From positions 3,968,001 to 4,032,000 of the forward strand of contig NZ_CP113343.1 in assembly GCF_026683955.1 (NCBI RefSeq): 64,000 nt of DNA. Reading direction: 5' to 3'. Position 1 is the first letter of the stretch. Each line of letters opens with the position of its first letter. Of the stretch, positions 36,346 through 45,671 are shown piece by piece. The translations under genes were made by a program, and so were the position numbers. The DNA comes from Arthrobacter sp. MMS18-M83 (GTDB lineage Bacteria > Actinomycetota > Actinomycetes > Actinomycetales > Micrococcaceae). The notes beneath the pieces were generated by a model. That model saw only the letters and a list, made by a program, of their open reading frames with translations. It was not told the DNA's origin and ran no database searches.

Positions 36346-39336
36346 TTGTCCCGTCCAGCCAGCACCAACCCGCCCCGAAGACCGCCGCTGAGACGGGGTG
36401 CCCTCACTCCTACCCTGATCGTCGTGGCGGTCGTAGTGGTGGGATTCATCTTCTTTGCCAATGTGTGGACCGATGTCCTCTGGTATCAGCAGTTGGGCTT
36501 CTTCGAAGTGTATTTCCGGGAGAATCTTGCCCGGATCCTCGTCTTCCTGGCCGGCTTCGCCCTGATGTTCGTCGCAGTCTTCTACGCGATCCGCGTCGCT
36601 TACCACGCGCGGCCCGTCTATGCCCCGGACTCCGAGGCCAGGGACAACATGAACCGGTACCAGGCGCAGCTTGAACCAGTGCGTCGCGTGGTCATGATCG
36701 GCGTCCCCGTGCTCTTCGGACTGTTCGCCGGAAGCGCTGCTGCGAGCCAATGGCAGAAAGTCCTCTTGTTCTTCAACCAGGTGCCGTTCGGCCAGGCTGA
36801 CCCGCAGTTCGGCCTGGACATCAGCTTCTACCTCATGACTTTGCCGTTCCTTGGATTCGTCACGGGTTTCCTTATGAGCGTTGTGGTTGTTGCCGGAATC
36901 GCCGGGATCCTGACGCATTACCTCTATGGCAGCATCAGGCTGATGGAACGCGGCATCTTCACGAGCCGCGCGGCACAGATCCACCTGGCCTTGACCGGCG
37001 CCATTTTCCTGCTGCTTCTTGGAGCCAACTTCTGGCTGGACGTCTACAGCACCGTCCAAAACAACGGTGGACACTGGGCTGGCGCCCTTTACACCGATGT
37101 CAACGCTGTGATCCCCACCAAGACCATCCTGGCCGTTGCCGCTGGCCTCGTGGCCATCCTCTTCATCGTGGCCGCTGTGATCGGCCGCTGGCGCCTTCCT
37201 GTCATCGGCACCGCGATGCTCATTATCACGTCAATCCTCGCCGGTGGCGTCTACCCATGGGTCATTCAGCAGTTCCAAGTCCGCCCCTCGGAGCAGACAC
37301 TGGAAAACAAGTACATCGACCGCAACATTGCGATGACCCGGGCCGCCTACGGTTTGGACCAGATCAAGGTTTCCCCTTACAACGCCACGACGGCCGCCAA
37401 GAGCGGGGCCCTTGCCAAGGACGCGCAGACGGCTGCCAACATCCGGTTGCTGGACCCAAACCTGGTCTCTTCCGCGTTCTCCCAGTTGGAGCAATACCGT
37501 CCGTATTACCAGTTCCCCAAGGCCCTGAACGTTGACAGGTACACGGTGAACGGCAAGACCCAGGACACCGTGATTGCCGTCCGTGAATTGAACCAGGACG
37601 GGTTGAACGCCAGCCAACAAACCTGGGTCAACCGGCATATCGTCTACACACACGGTTATGGGGTCGTGGCCGCCAAAGGCAACACCTTCACGGTTGACGG
37701 CAAGCCCGACTTCCTGCTGTCCGGTATTCCATCCATGGGCACACTCGGCAGCGACACGAGTTACCAGCCTCGTATCTATTTCGGCGAAGATTCGCCGGAC
37801 TACTCGGTGGTCGGTGCCCCGGACGGCGCTGCGCACCGTGAACAGGACCGTCCTGCCGGCAAGGACACTTGGACTGAAACGCAGTACACGTTCTCAGGCA
37901 ACGGTGGGCCGAATGTAGGTAACTGGTTCAACCGTCTCTTGTATTCCATTAAGTTCCAGTCTTCGGACCTGCTGCTGTCTGATGGCGTCAACGAGAAGTC
38001 CCAGATCCTCTATGACCGCACTCCGCGTGAGCGAGTGCAAAAGGTTGCTCCGTACCTGACCGTGGACGGCAGCGCCTATCCCGCAGTGGTCGATGGCCGT
38101 GTGAAATGGATCGTGGACGGTTACACCACCAGTCAGTACTTCCCATACTCGCAACAGCAGCAGCTCTCGAACGCCACGGCTGACTCGCAGACGACCTCCG
38201 GACGTACAGCAGCTTTGCCGAACAGCACCGTCAACTACATCAGGAACTCGGTCAAGGCCACTGTTGACGCCTACGACGGATCGGTGACCCTATACGCCTG
38301 GGATGACCAGGACCCCATCCTGAAAGCCTGGGAAAAGATCTTCCCGACCACCATCAAGCCGTACTCGGAAATGTCGGGACAGCTGATGAGCCACGTTCGC
38401 TACCCTGAGGATCTCTTCAAGGTCCAGCGTGAACTGCTTGGGCGTTACCACGTGACCAATGCGGACAACTTCTACCAGAACAACGATGCGTGGAGCGTTC
38501 CGAACGATCCGACGGTCACCGATGCCGTCAAACAGCCTCCGTTCTACATGTCCCTGCAGATGCCGGACCAGACCAAGCCTGCGTTCCAACTGACGTCGTC
38601 CTTCATTCCGCAGGTTGTCAACGGGGCCGCTCGGAATATCCTGTACGGCTTCCTGGCAGCAGATTCCGACGCGGGTAGCCAGAAGGGGGTGAAGGCTGAC
38701 ACGTACGGGCAGTTGCGCTTGCTGCAGTTGCCCACGGACACCCAAGTCCCGGGACCTGGCCAGGCGCAGAATAAGTTCAACTCCGATCCTGAAGTGTCGC
38801 GGGAACTTAACCTGCTCAGACAAGGCGCCTCGGATGTGCTCAACGGCAACCTTTTGACTTTGCCGGTGGGCGGAGGCCTGCTCTATGTTCAGCCGGTGTA
38901 TCTGAAATCGACGGGTGAGACCTCATATCCGACGCTTCAGAGGGTGCTGGTGGCCTTCGGTGACAAGGTCGGCTTTGCGCCGACGCTCGACGCCGCGTTG
39001 AAGATCCTGTTCGGGGGCGACTCCGGGGCTTCGGCTGGGGACTCGGCTAACAACGGCCAGACTCCTACCCCACCGGGGGCAAGCACTCCGCCTGCCTCAG
39101 CGGATGCCCAGGCTCAGCTGAAGGCTGCGCTGGATGAAGCAAACAAGGCAATCCAGGACGGCCAGGCCGCTCTGGCCAAGGGCGACTTCGCCGGCTATGG
39201 CGCCCAGCAGAACATTCTGGCGGCCGCACTGAAGAAGGCGCTCGACGCCGAATCGCGGCTCGGTGTCACGCCCGCGCCTTCGGCCAGCGCGACGCCGTCG
39301 CCGACCTCCACGTCGTCGCCCTCGCCGAGCAAGTAG
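36346..39336 (+). CDS. UPF0182 family large membrane protein
   Basis: A 996-residue protein with about seven N-terminal membrane segments (to ~residue 310: [52 protein letters not shown] and others). A large extracytoplasmic domain follows, containing [18 protein letters not shown] and [14 protein letters not shown]. The C-terminal ~100 residues form an Ala-rich helical segment and a Ser/Thr/Pro tail. Function unknown; a conserved actinobacterial family next to the PDZ-Lon protease (Rv3193c-like). The start is a TTG at 36346 after GAGGTACCGAG. Confidence 0.92.
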   Translation: MSRPASTNPPRRPPLRRGALTPTLIVVAVVVVGFIFFANVWTDVLWYQQLGFFEVYFRENLARILVFLAGFALMFVAVFYAIRVAYHARPVYAPDSEARDNMNRYQAQLEPVRRVVMIGVPVLFGLFAGSAAASQWQKVLLFFNQVPFGQADPQFGLDISFYLMTLPFLGFVTGFLMSVVVVAGIAGILTHYLYGSIRLMERGIFTSRAAQIHLALTGAIFLLLLGANFWLDVYSTVQNNGGHWAGALYTDVNAVIPTKTILAVAAGLVAILFIVAAVIGRWRLPVIGTAMLIITSILAGGVYPWVIQQFQVRPSEQTLENKYIDRNIAMTRAAYGLDQIKVSPYNATTAAKSGALAKDAQTAANIRLLDPNLVSSAFSQLEQYRPYYQFPKALNVDRYTVNGKTQDTVIAVRELNQDGLNASQQTWVNRHIVYTHGYGVVAAKGNTFTVDGKPDFLLSGIPSMGTLGSDTSYQPRIYFGEDSPDYSVVGAPDGAAHREQDRPAGKDTWTETQYTFSGNGGPNVGNWFNRLLYSIKFQSSDLLLSDGVNEKSQILYDRTPRERVQKVAPYLTVDGSAYPAVVDGRVKWIVDGYTTSQYFPYSQQQQLSNATADSQTTSGRTAALPNSTVNYIRNSVKATVDAYDGSVTLYAWDDQDPILKAWEKIFPTTIKPYSEMSGQLMSHVRYPEDLFKVQRELLGRYHVTNADNFYQNNDAWSVPNDPTVTDAVKQPPFYMSLQMPDQTKPAFQLTSSFIPQVVNGAARNILYGFLAADSDAGSQKGVKADTYGQLRLLQLPTDTQVPGPGQAQNKFNSDPEVSRELNLLRQGASDVLNGNLLTLPVGGGLLYVQPVYLKSTGETSYPTLQRVLVAFGDKVGFAPTLDAALKILFGGDSGASAGDSANNGQTPTPPGASTPPASADAQAQLKAALDEANKAIQDGQAALAKGDFAGYGAQQNILAAALKKALDAESRLGVTPAPSASATPSPTSTSSPSPSK

Positions 39337-39383
39337 GTAGTTCTCCAACTGGCTGATATCGGCCTAGCTGGGGAGCGTTACAG

Positions 39384-39417
39384 GACCGGGCCAGCCCAGA
39401 CCAGGGCTGGCCCGGTC
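39384..39417 (+). terminator. terminator after the UPF0182 gene
   Basis: GACCGGGCCAGCCC / GGGCTGGCCCGGTC, a perfect 14-bp stem with a 6-nt loop, followed by TTCCTTTT. Confidence 0.85.
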
Positions 39418-39538
39418 TTCCTTTTGTTCCGGTGACCTGAGCGGTTCTTCCGGTGGCCTGACCGCGGTGCCCGGGCCATTTGGGGGCCGTAGGCGGGCCG
39501 GCGGCGAACCAGGGAGACGGAGGTCACGTCGTCTGGAT

Positions 39539-39567
39539 TTGGCCTGACATTCACCGGCAGGTAAAGT
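39539..39567 (+). promoter_or_regulatory. promoter of the first initiator tRNA gene
   Basis: TTGGCC, a 17-bp spacer and TAAAGT; the -10 ends 11 nt before the tRNA 5' end. Confidence 0.55.
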
Positions 39568-39578
39568 AGTTCTTGCGA

Positions 39579-39652
39579 CGCGGGGTGGAGCAGTTCGGTA
39601 GCTCGCTGGGCTCATAACCCAGAGGTCACAGGTTCAAATCCTGTCCCCGCAA
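39579..39652 (+). tRNA. initiator tRNA-Met (CAU), copy 1
   Basis: A 74-nt cloverleaf with anticodon CAT in the loop CTCATAA. The three G:C pairs in the anticodon stem (CTGGG/CCCAG) and the unpaired C1-A72 ends (CGCGGGG..CCCCGCA) mark it as initiator. T-loop GGTTCAAAT is present. The 3' CCA is not encoded (next bases CTGG). It is identical to copy 2. Confidence 0.96.
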
Positions 39653-39660
39653 CTGGAGAA

Positions 39661-39700
39661 AAGGATCCGGCACAGTAGAAATACTGTGTCGGATCTTTTT
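39661..39700 (+). terminator. intrinsic terminator of tRNA copy 1
   Basis: GATCCGGCACAGTA / TACTGTGTCGGATC with a GAAA tetraloop and a T5 tract. A textbook terminator, so the two tRNA genes are separate units. Confidence 0.9.
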
Positions 39701-39760
39701 GTTTTCCACCGATCTCTGGATAGGGAATTGGCAAGTGTGCCCGGTGCGGCAGTGCCACGT

Positions 39761-39852
39761 CCGTCCTGACCTTCTTTGAGCCGCTTCGGCGCCCAAATGA
39801 CGCGACCCGCCGTGTCGCAAGCGCTTTCCCAAAGCAAAGAAGGTCAGGACGG
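39761..39852. repeat. 92-bp element bounded by 18-bp perfect inverted repeats
   Basis: CCGTCCTGACCTTCTTTG (39761-39778) is exactly repeated in inverse at 39835-39852. The 56-bp centre holds small hairpins (GCCGCTTCGGC; GCGAC..GTCGC). It lies between the two initiator tRNA genes. There is no open reading frame of note, and no obvious target duplication. It could be a MITE-like remnant or a structured RNA. Confidence 0.8.
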
Positions 39853-39982
39853 CGCGGAGTGCCGGCGAGATTAGCCCCTCTCAGAGGCTGTTACTTCGGC
39901 TCAAATAGGTCCCTTTGGTTCCTCAGTTCCCGACGTGCCGCAGCCCACACCCTGGTGGTCAGGGGCACCCGTGAATCTGCGG

Positions 39983-39988
39983 TAGAGT
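39983..39988 (+). promoter_or_regulatory. -10 box of the second initiator tRNA gene
   Basis: TAGAGT ends 11 nt before the tRNA 5' end, the same spacing as at copy 1. No convincing -35 was found at 16-18 bp. Confidence 0.4.
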
Positions 39989-39999
39989 TGATTCTGCGA

Positions 40000-40076
40000 C
40001 GCGGGGTGGAGCAGTTCGGTAGCTCGCTGGGCTCATAACCCAGAGGTCACAGGTTCAAATCCTGTCCCCGCAACCA
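40000..40076 (+). tRNA. initiator tRNA-Met (CAU), copy 2
   Basis: Identical to copy 1 over the 74-nt body, including anticodon CAT, the three G:C anticodon-stem pairs and the C1-A72 mismatch. Here the CCA end is encoded (40074-40076). Confidence 0.96.
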
Positions 40077-40081
40077 AGTAA

Positions 40082-40120
40082 ACAAAAGAGTCCGCCCGAC
40101 AGGGCGGGCTCTTTTGTTTT
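40082..40120 (+). terminator. intrinsic terminator of tRNA copy 2
   Basis: ACAAAAGAGTCCGCCC / GGGCGGGCTCTTTTGT with loop GACA, running into TTTT. Confidence 0.9.
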
Positions 40121-40283
40121 GTCCGGTTCGCTACGGCTGAAGGGCGCGCCTCGATTCTTCCCGGCCACATGTCCGCACATGGCTCCGAACGCTTCAAGCG
40201 TTGACAGTCCAGCTCCTGGAGGACGAAACTTGGGCCGAATGGCCCGTTCATCTGACGGCGCCGGCCGGCCAGGGAGGTTCCTG

Positions 40284-40655
40284 ATGATCAATGCAACGAT
40301 GGTCGTGGCGACAGTTCCGGTGACGGATCTGGAACGAGCGAAGGAATTCTACGGCGGCATCCTAGGGTTGACCTTCCTCTGGGAAACTCCGGTGGGCGTC
40401 CGGTACCGTTGCGGGTCGGTCAGTGAGATCTCTGTCTTCAAGCGTCCGCCCACGTCTACCGAGCACACTCTGGCCCACTTCGAAGTGGATGACATCGAGG
40501 CCGTGGTCCAGGACTTGGCGGCCAAGGGCGTCGAGTTCCTCGACTACGCAGATGGCCCCCTTGCCACGACAGGGCACGTCGCCCAGCTAGGACCTGCACG
40601 CGGCGCTTGGTTCCGTGATCCCGACGGGAACACTCTCGGCCTTCGCCAGGGTTAG
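40284..40655 (+). CDS. VOC family (glyoxalase-like) protein
   Basis: A 123-residue single VOC domain: VVATVPVTDLERAKEFYGGIL, HFEVDDIEAVVQDLAAKGV and GAWFRDPDGNTLGLRQG as recognisable segments. The ATG at 40284 has an AGGGAGG ribosome site; earlier in-frame starts would run through unrelated sequence near the tRNA terminator. Substrate unknown; such proteins include dioxygenases, lyases and resistance factors. Confidence 0.82.
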   Translation: MINATMVVATVPVTDLERAKEFYGGILGLTFLWETPVGVRYRCGSVSEISVFKRPPTSTEHTLAHFEVDDIEAVVQDLAAKGVEFLDYADGPLATTGHVAQLGPARGAWFRDPDGNTLGLRQG

Positions 40656-40774
40656 GGCGGTCCCTGCCGGATCCTGATACCCACCGCCGGACCGCACGGC
40701 CATCCCGGCGTGGGAACCCCAGCTCCCGCAAGAATCAATAGGAGATCCAAGTATTCCTTCATCGCTGCATGGTA

Positions 40775-40796
40775 AATACTAGGAGTTCCTAGTATT
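40775..40796. promoter_or_regulatory. palindromic operator upstream of etfB (first pair)
   Basis: AATACTAGG-AGTT-CCTAGTATT, a perfect 9+9 inverted repeat, 43 bp before the etfB ATG. A further half-site AGTATTC occurs at 40750, 41 bp from the one at 40791. It may bind a TetR-like repressor of fatty- or branched-acid catabolism; no regulator gene is adjacent. Confidence 0.65.
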
Positions 40797-40839
40797 CTCG
40801 ATTCCAAGCGTCAGCCATTTGCATCGAGGGAGCTGTTGA

Positions 40840-41607
40840 ATGAAGATCGTCGTGCTCGTCAAACAAGTGCCGGACACAGCGGAAGAACGGAAGCTCGACC
40901 TCGCTACGGGTCAGCTCGACCGTGAGTCCGCCGACAGGGTGGTTGATGAAATCAACGAACGCGCCCTTGAGTCAGCGTTGCGCATGAAGGACGCCAACAA
41001 GGGCACCGAAGTCGTGGCAATGACCATGGGACCCGCCGAGGCCTCCCATGCCCTTCGCAAAGCTCTTTCCATGGGCGCGGATTCAGCGGTACACGTCCTG
41101 GATGATTCCCTGGAAGGCGCCGACACGGGCCGCACCGCCGCGACACTGGCGGCCGCCCTGCGGTCCACAGGATTTGACATGGTGCTGGCCGGCAACGAAT
41201 CCACTGATGGCCGCGCCGGCGTCGTGCCCGCCATGGTTGCCGAGCACCTCCAGTTGCCTCTGCTGGGATCGTTGATCTCCGCAGAGATCGCCGACGGCGC
41301 GGTAAGCGGCGTTCGCCAGGGCGAGGGCGGAACACTTAACGTCCAAGCGGGGCTGCCTGCCATCCTCACTGTGACTGAACGCTTCCCGGAAGCCCGGTTT
41401 CCCAACTTCAAAGGCATCCTGACAGCGAAGCGCAAACCAGTTGCCACGCTGTCCGTCTCCGACCTCGACGTCCCAGCAAGCGCGAGCCGCACCGTGGTGG
41501 TCTCGACTGTCGAACGGCCACCGCGCGCAGCCGGAAGAAAACTCATTGATGATGGGACGGCAGCCAATGAGCTGGCTGAGTTCCTTGTTGCGAATCGCCT
41601 GGTCTGA
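40840..41607 (+). CDS. etfB: electron transfer flavoprotein beta subunit (first pair)
   Basis: A 255-residue EtfB. It has MKIVVLVKQVPDTAEERKLD, the ETF-beta signature region RFPEARFPNFKGILTAKRKP, and AMP/FAD-binding-like segments (TMGPAEASHALRKALSMGAD as AMTMGPAEASHALRKA). Its partner EtfA follows after 13 bp. It shares an operon with a cytochrome b-like membrane protein and an acyl-CoA dehydrogenase. A second, clearly different EtfB is encoded at 50067. Confidence 0.93.
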   Translation: MKIVVLVKQVPDTAEERKLDLATGQLDRESADRVVDEINERALESALRMKDANKGTEVVAMTMGPAEASHALRKALSMGADSAVHVLDDSLEGADTGRTAATLAAALRSTGFDMVLAGNESTDGRAGVVPAMVAEHLQLPLLGSLISAEIADGAVSGVRQGEGGTLNVQAGLPAILTVTERFPEARFPNFKGILTAKRKPVATLSVSDLDVPASASRTVVVSTVERPPRAAGRKLIDDGTAANELAEFLVANRLV

Positions 41608-41620
41608 GGGAGGAACAGAA

Positions 41621-42592
41621 ATGTCCAACGTTTTGGCACTCATCGAAATTTCCCACCGTGGCGAGATTGCAGCCTCAGCCCGCGGGCTGCTGGTAGCCGC
41701 TGCCACGCTGGGCTCGCCGGTCGCCGTCGTCGTCTCATCGGAGCCTCTAGCGGACGACGACGTCGCGCGGCTGGGTGAGCTGGGCGCGACGAGGATCTAC
41801 TCGGCTGTGACTACAGCCGCTGGGACCGTTCTGGTGGCCCCTGCAGTCGATGCGCTGAGCCGGGCGGTCGAGGCTTATGAGCCGGCGGCCGTGCTTACCA
41901 CCAACACCGCGGACGGCCGCGAAGCCGCCGCCCGGCTTGCCGTGCGGACGGGCGGCAGTGTGCTCGCCGACGTCGTGCAGGTGCGCACTGACAACGGAAC
42001 CGTTGTCGCGCAGCATTCAGTCTTTGGCGGGGCTTACATCGTTGAGTCCACCGTGGACGGCGGGCTGCCCATCCTCACCATTCGACAGGGTGCGATCGAA
42101 GGCCAGGCTCCAGCAACCACGGCGGACGTCAGCACCGCGGTCGTGGAAGCCACCACCGCGGGTGCCGCTGTCATTGACCGGTTCAACGACGATCCGGTTG
42201 TCTCCGCCCGCCCGGAGCTTCGCAGTGCCGCAACGGTGGTCTCCGGCGGACGGGGCCTTGGCTCGTCTGAGAACTTTGTGCTGGTGGAACAGTTGGCCGA
42301 CGCCCTGGGTGCGGCGATCGGCGCGTCACGTGCCGCCGTCGACGCTGGGTACATCGCCCAGACGGCCCAAGTTGGCCAGACCGGTGTCAGTGTGTCTCCG
42401 CAGCTGTATGTTGCTTTGGGAATTTCCGGAGCCATCCAGCACCGCGCAGGGATGCAGACCGCCAAGACCATTGTGGCCATCAACAAAGACGAGGACGCGC
42501 CCATTTTTGACGTGGCCGACTTCGGAATCGTGGGCGATATTTTCACCGTTGTTCCGAAACTCGTCGAGGCCATCAAAGCCCGATCCAATTGA
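41621..42592 (+). CDS. etfA: electron transfer flavoprotein alpha subunit (first pair)
   Basis: A 323-residue EtfA carrying the FAD-binding C-terminal domain: VSPQLYVALGISGAIQHRAG, TIVAINKDEDAPIFDVADFG and IVGDIFTVVPKL. The ATG at 41621 has the site GAGGGAGG. It takes electrons from acyl-CoA dehydrogenases via the EtfAB dimer; the next genes suggest its own membrane acceptor. Confidence 0.93.
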   Translation: MSNVLALIEISHRGEIAASARGLLVAAATLGSPVAVVVSSEPLADDDVARLGELGATRIYSAVTTAAGTVLVAPAVDALSRAVEAYEPAAVLTTNTADGREAAARLAVRTGGSVLADVVQVRTDNGTVVAQHSVFGGAYIVESTVDGGLPILTIRQGAIEGQAPATTADVSTAVVEATTAGAAVIDRFNDDPVVSARPELRSAATVVSGGRGLGSSENFVLVEQLADALGAAIGASRAAVDAGYIAQTAQVGQTGVSVSPQLYVALGISGAIQHRAGMQTAKTIVAINKDEDAPIFDVADFGIVGDIFTVVPKLVEAIKARSN

Positions 42593-42682
42593 TGGCGTAA
42601 CAGGCTTTGGCCGCTTCAGCCCAAAGCCTGTTAGCTTGATGCGTCCGTGATTGCAAAGTTCATCCGAGAGGTGTCTGAGAAG

Positions 42683-43615
42683 ATGTCCACCCCCGCGAAA
42701 AAGTCGACAGCAGCCAAAAGCAAGTGGTCCCAACCCGTCTGGGTGGTTCCCGGTGTGCTGATCGTGCTTTTGCTCATTGTCTTGGTGGCCAAATGGTTGA
42801 CGGGCACGTCGAGTGTGCAATCGTTCTTGCACGACTACCCGGGCGCTTCCAGCCTCCCGGAGGGCGCTCCTGTAGGGTTCCCGGCCTGGCTCGGGTGGCA
42901 GCATTTCCTGAACGTCTTCTTCATGGTGCTCATCGTCCGCTCCGGTTGGCAGGTTCGCACAGCCAAGCGGCCGCCGGCCCAGTGGACCCGCAACAACACA
43001 GGCCTGATCCGGACCAAGAACGCGCCTACCAAGATCAGCCTGGACCTTTGGTTCCACCTGACGCTGGATGCACTGTGGGTGCTCAACGGGATTGTCTTCA
43101 TTATCGTGATTTTCGCTACCGGGCAATGGATGCGGATCATTCCCACGAGCTGGGATGTGTTCCCGAACGCAATTTCCGCCGCGCTTCAGTACGCATCCTT
43201 GAACTGGCCTACGGAGGACGGCTGGGTCAACTACAACGCGCTGCAGTTGCTGACCTACTTCGTCACGGTCTTCATCGCAGCCCCCCTCGCCATCATCACC
43301 GGCCTGCGCACATCCTCGGCATGGCCGAAGAAGGCCGGCACGGTGAACAAGGTGTATCCCATCGAGCTGGCCCGCGCCGTGCATTTCCCGGTGATGGTGT
43401 ACTTCGTGCTCTTCACCATCGTGCATGTCACCTTGGTCCTCGCCACCGGGGCTCTACGCAACCTGAACCACATGTACGGCGGCAGTGACGACATCAACTG
43501 GGTTGGCTTCGGCATTTTCGCCGCGTCCCTCCTGGTGATTGTGGGCGCGTGGTTCCTCGCCAGGCCGCTGTTCCTTCGTCCAATCGCTTCGCTGATGGGG
43601 AAAGTCAGCAAGTAA
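42683..43615 (+). CDS. cytochrome b-like membrane protein
   Basis: A 310-residue protein with a Lys/Ser-rich N terminus and about five to six membrane segments. Histidines in membrane contexts (WQHFLNVFF, LWFHLTLDALW, and VHFPVMVYFVLFTIVH with H-x13-H) fit b-type heme ligands. The ATG at 42683 is preferred (GAGAGG 11 nt upstream); GTG 42647 is possible. It lies between etfA and an acyl-CoA dehydrogenase gene, so a role in passing electrons from ETF to quinone or cytochromes is inferred, not shown. Confidence 0.75.
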   Translation: MSTPAKKSTAAKSKWSQPVWVVPGVLIVLLLIVLVAKWLTGTSSVQSFLHDYPGASSLPEGAPVGFPAWLGWQHFLNVFFMVLIVRSGWQVRTAKRPPAQWTRNNTGLIRTKNAPTKISLDLWFHLTLDALWVLNGIVFIIVIFATGQWMRIIPTSWDVFPNAISAALQYASLNWPTEDGWVNYNALQLLTYFVTVFIAAPLAIITGLRTSSAWPKKAGTVNKVYPIELARAVHFPVMVYFVLFTIVHVTLVLATGALRNLNHMYGGSDDINWVGFGIFAASLLVIVGAWFLARPLFLRPIASLMGKVSK

Positions 43616-43664
43616 ACCGCTGCCAATAGCCGGAAAACTGGGAAGAACTGCAGAAGGAGTGCCA

Positions 43665-44801
43665 ATGTTTGAGCTCACGGAAGACCAGCAAGCGGTGGTG
43701 GAGATGGTGCGCGACTTCGCCAAGACTGCCATCGCCCCGTTCGCCGCCGAATGGGACGAGACCAAACATTTCCCGGTGGACGTCCTTCGGGAAGCGGGCA
43801 CCCTTGGCATGGGAGGCATTTATGTCCGGGAAGAGTTCGGCGGTTCAGGGCTTACGCGCACGGATGCTGCGCTGATCTTTGAGGAACTGTCCAAAGCAGA
43901 CCCCACCATCGCCGCGTACATCTCCATCCACAACATGGTGGTCTGGATGATCGACGCTTTCGGCAACGATGAGCAGCGGGCCCAATGGGTTCCGCAGCTT
44001 GCGTCCATGGAAGCCCTGGGCAGCTATTGCCTCACGGAGCCGGGAGCAGGCTCCGACGCCGCGGCGCTGAGCACCAAAGCAGTGCTCGACGGCGACAGTT
44101 ACGTTCTTAACGGCACCAAACAGTTCATTTCGGGTGCCGGTGCTTCCAGCATCTATGTGGTCATGGCCCGGACTGCGGACACGGGAAGCCAAGGAATCAC
44201 AGCAATCGTGGTGCCGGCGGACGCGCCGGGCCTGTCTTTCGGCCCGAACGAAAAGAAAATGGGATGGAATGCGCAGCCAACCCGCCAGGTCATCTTCGAG
44301 GACGTACGGGTACCCGTGGCCAACCGCCTTGGCGAGGAAGGCAGCGGATTCGGCATCGCCATGAAGGGCCTCAACGGGGGCCGCGTCAATATGGGTGCCT
44401 GTTCCGTGGGCGGCGGCCAGGCGGCGCTGGACAAGTCCATCGCCTACCTCAAGTCACGCTCGGCATTCGGTGGGCCACTCATCAACCAGCAATCGCTGTT
44501 GTTTGATATCGCCGACATGGATACTGAACTCGAAACTGCCAGGACGCTGATCCTCCGAGCCGCTGACGCCTTGGACCGTGGCGCCCCGGACACCGTGAGG
44601 TTGTGCGCGATGGCCAAGCGCGTCGCCACGGATGCCGGTTTCAACGTGGCAAACAAGGCCATCCAGCTGCATGGCGGCTACGGATACCTGTCCGAATACG
44701 GGCTGGAGAAGATTGCCAGGGACCTGCGCGTCCACCAGATCCTGGAAGGCAGCAACGAAATCATGCGGCTGATCGTCGGGCGGCTTGCCGTCGGGGCCTA
44801 A
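43665..44801 (+). CDS. acyl-CoA dehydrogenase, isobutyryl-CoA-like
   Basis: A 378-residue FAD enzyme. It has CLTEPGAGSDAAAL, FISGAGASSIYVVMAR, SRSAFGGPLINQQ, and the catalytic Glu in RVHQILEGSNEIMRLIVGR. The C-terminal YGLEKIARDLRVHQILEG form is like the branched-chain ACAD8 group (valine catabolism). The ATG at 43665 follows AAGGAG; the GTG at 43659 is inside that site. It is the last gene of the etfBA-cytochrome b group, before a terminator. Confidence 0.9.
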   Translation: MFELTEDQQAVVEMVRDFAKTAIAPFAAEWDETKHFPVDVLREAGTLGMGGIYVREEFGGSGLTRTDAALIFEELSKADPTIAAYISIHNMVVWMIDAFGNDEQRAQWVPQLASMEALGSYCLTEPGAGSDAAALSTKAVLDGDSYVLNGTKQFISGAGASSIYVVMARTADTGSQGITAIVVPADAPGLSFGPNEKKMGWNAQPTRQVIFEDVRVPVANRLGEEGSGFGIAMKGLNGGRVNMGACSVGGGQAALDKSIAYLKSRSAFGGPLINQQSLLFDIADMDTELETARTLILRAADALDRGAPDTVRLCAMAKRVATDAGFNVANKAIQLHGGYGYLSEYGLEKIARDLRVHQILEGSNEIMRLIVGRLAVGA

Positions 44802-44818
44802 AGCACGCAGCAAGTACG

Positions 44819-44850
44819 AATGGCCGGACCTCGATGGAGGTCCGGCCATT
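44819..44850. terminator. bidirectional terminator
   Basis: AATGGCCGGACCTC / GAGGTCCGGCCATT, a perfect 14-bp stem with a GATG loop, between the convergent acyl-CoA dehydrogenase and pspA genes. Confidence 0.8.
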
Positions 44851-44862
44851 CTGTTGGTTGGA

Positions 44863-45651
44863 TCAGAGCTTGTCGAAGTCGGCTTCGTCCACCGTGTCAT
44901 CTGCCGGAGCGGTAGCGCCTGCGCCGATCGCAGCCTTCGAACCGCCGGACTTCAAGGCCGCCAGGCGAGCCTCGATTTCAGTCTGCTCGCCCAGGTCCTC
45001 AAGCTGGTTGAACTGTGCGTCCAGGCTGGAAGCAGCAAGCTCCTGCTGGCCGAGCACCTTGGCTTCTTCGCGGCGGATCTTCTCTTCGAAGCGGCCAACC
45101 TCGCTGGTGGGGTCCATGATGTCGATGCTCTTGAGGGCGTCGTGCACCTGGGTCTGGGCAGCAACCGTCTTGGAACGGGCAATCAGCTCGTTGCGCTTGC
45201 TGGTGAGCTCGTTGAGCTTGCCCTTCATCTGGTCCAGGCCGCTCTTGAGCTTGTCCACGACTTCCGACTGGGAGGCGATGTTGGGCTCGGCGGCCTTGGC
45301 TTGGTTCTCGGCCGACATCTGGCGCTGGATGGCCACCTTGGCAAGGTTGTCGAACTTGACGGCGTCGGCCGCGTTACCGGTAGCACGGTACTCGTCCGCC
45401 TTGCGGGATGCTGCGAGGGCTTTGTTGCCCCAGTCCTGGGCGTTCTTAATGTCCTCGTTGTAGTCGGCCTGGAGCATGCGGAGGTTGCCGATGGTCTGCG
45501 CCACGGCGGACTCGGCCTCGGCGATGTTGTTCGAGTAGTCGCGGACCATCTGGTCCAGCATCTTCTGCGGGTCCTCAGCTTGGTCGAGCAAGGCATTGAT
45601 GTTCGCCTTGGCGAGCTGCGCTATCCGCCCGAAAATGGACTGCTTAACCAT
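44863..45651 (-). CDS. pspA: phage shock protein A / IM30 family
   Basis: A 262-residue, almost wholly helical coiled-coil protein: MVKQSIFGRIAQLAKANINALLDQ, EDPQKMLDQMVRDYSNNIAEAE. It ends in an Ala/Gly tail and acidic DDTVDEADFDKL. PspA-type proteins polymerise on and protect the inner membrane. The TPM-domain gene lies upstream on the same strand. A GAAAGG ribosome site precedes the ATG. Confidence 0.92.
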   Translation of the reverse strand: MVKQSIFGRIAQLAKANINALLDQAEDPQKMLDQMVRDYSNNIAEAESAVAQTIGNLRMLQADYNEDIKNAQDWGNKALAASRKADEYRATGNAADAVKFDNLAKVAIQRQMSAENQAKAAEPNIASQSEVVDKLKSGLDQMKGKLNELTSKRNELIARSKTVAAQTQVHDALKSIDIMDPTSEVGRFEEKIRREEAKVLGQQELAASSLDAQFNQLEDLGEQTEIEARLAALKSGGSKAAIGAGATAPADDTVDEADFDKL

Positions 45652-45671
45652 GGTGTTGCCTTTCGTCCTGC

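Noticed and set aside
39761-39852. CRISPR array or leader
   Set aside because: There are only two inverted arms, no direct repeat-spacer series, and no cas genes anywhere in the window.
39579-40076. Repeated tRNA as a possible integration (att) site for a mobile element
   Set aside because: The repeat is a full functional tRNA, the DNA between copies is only ~350 bp, and there is no integrase or phage gene.
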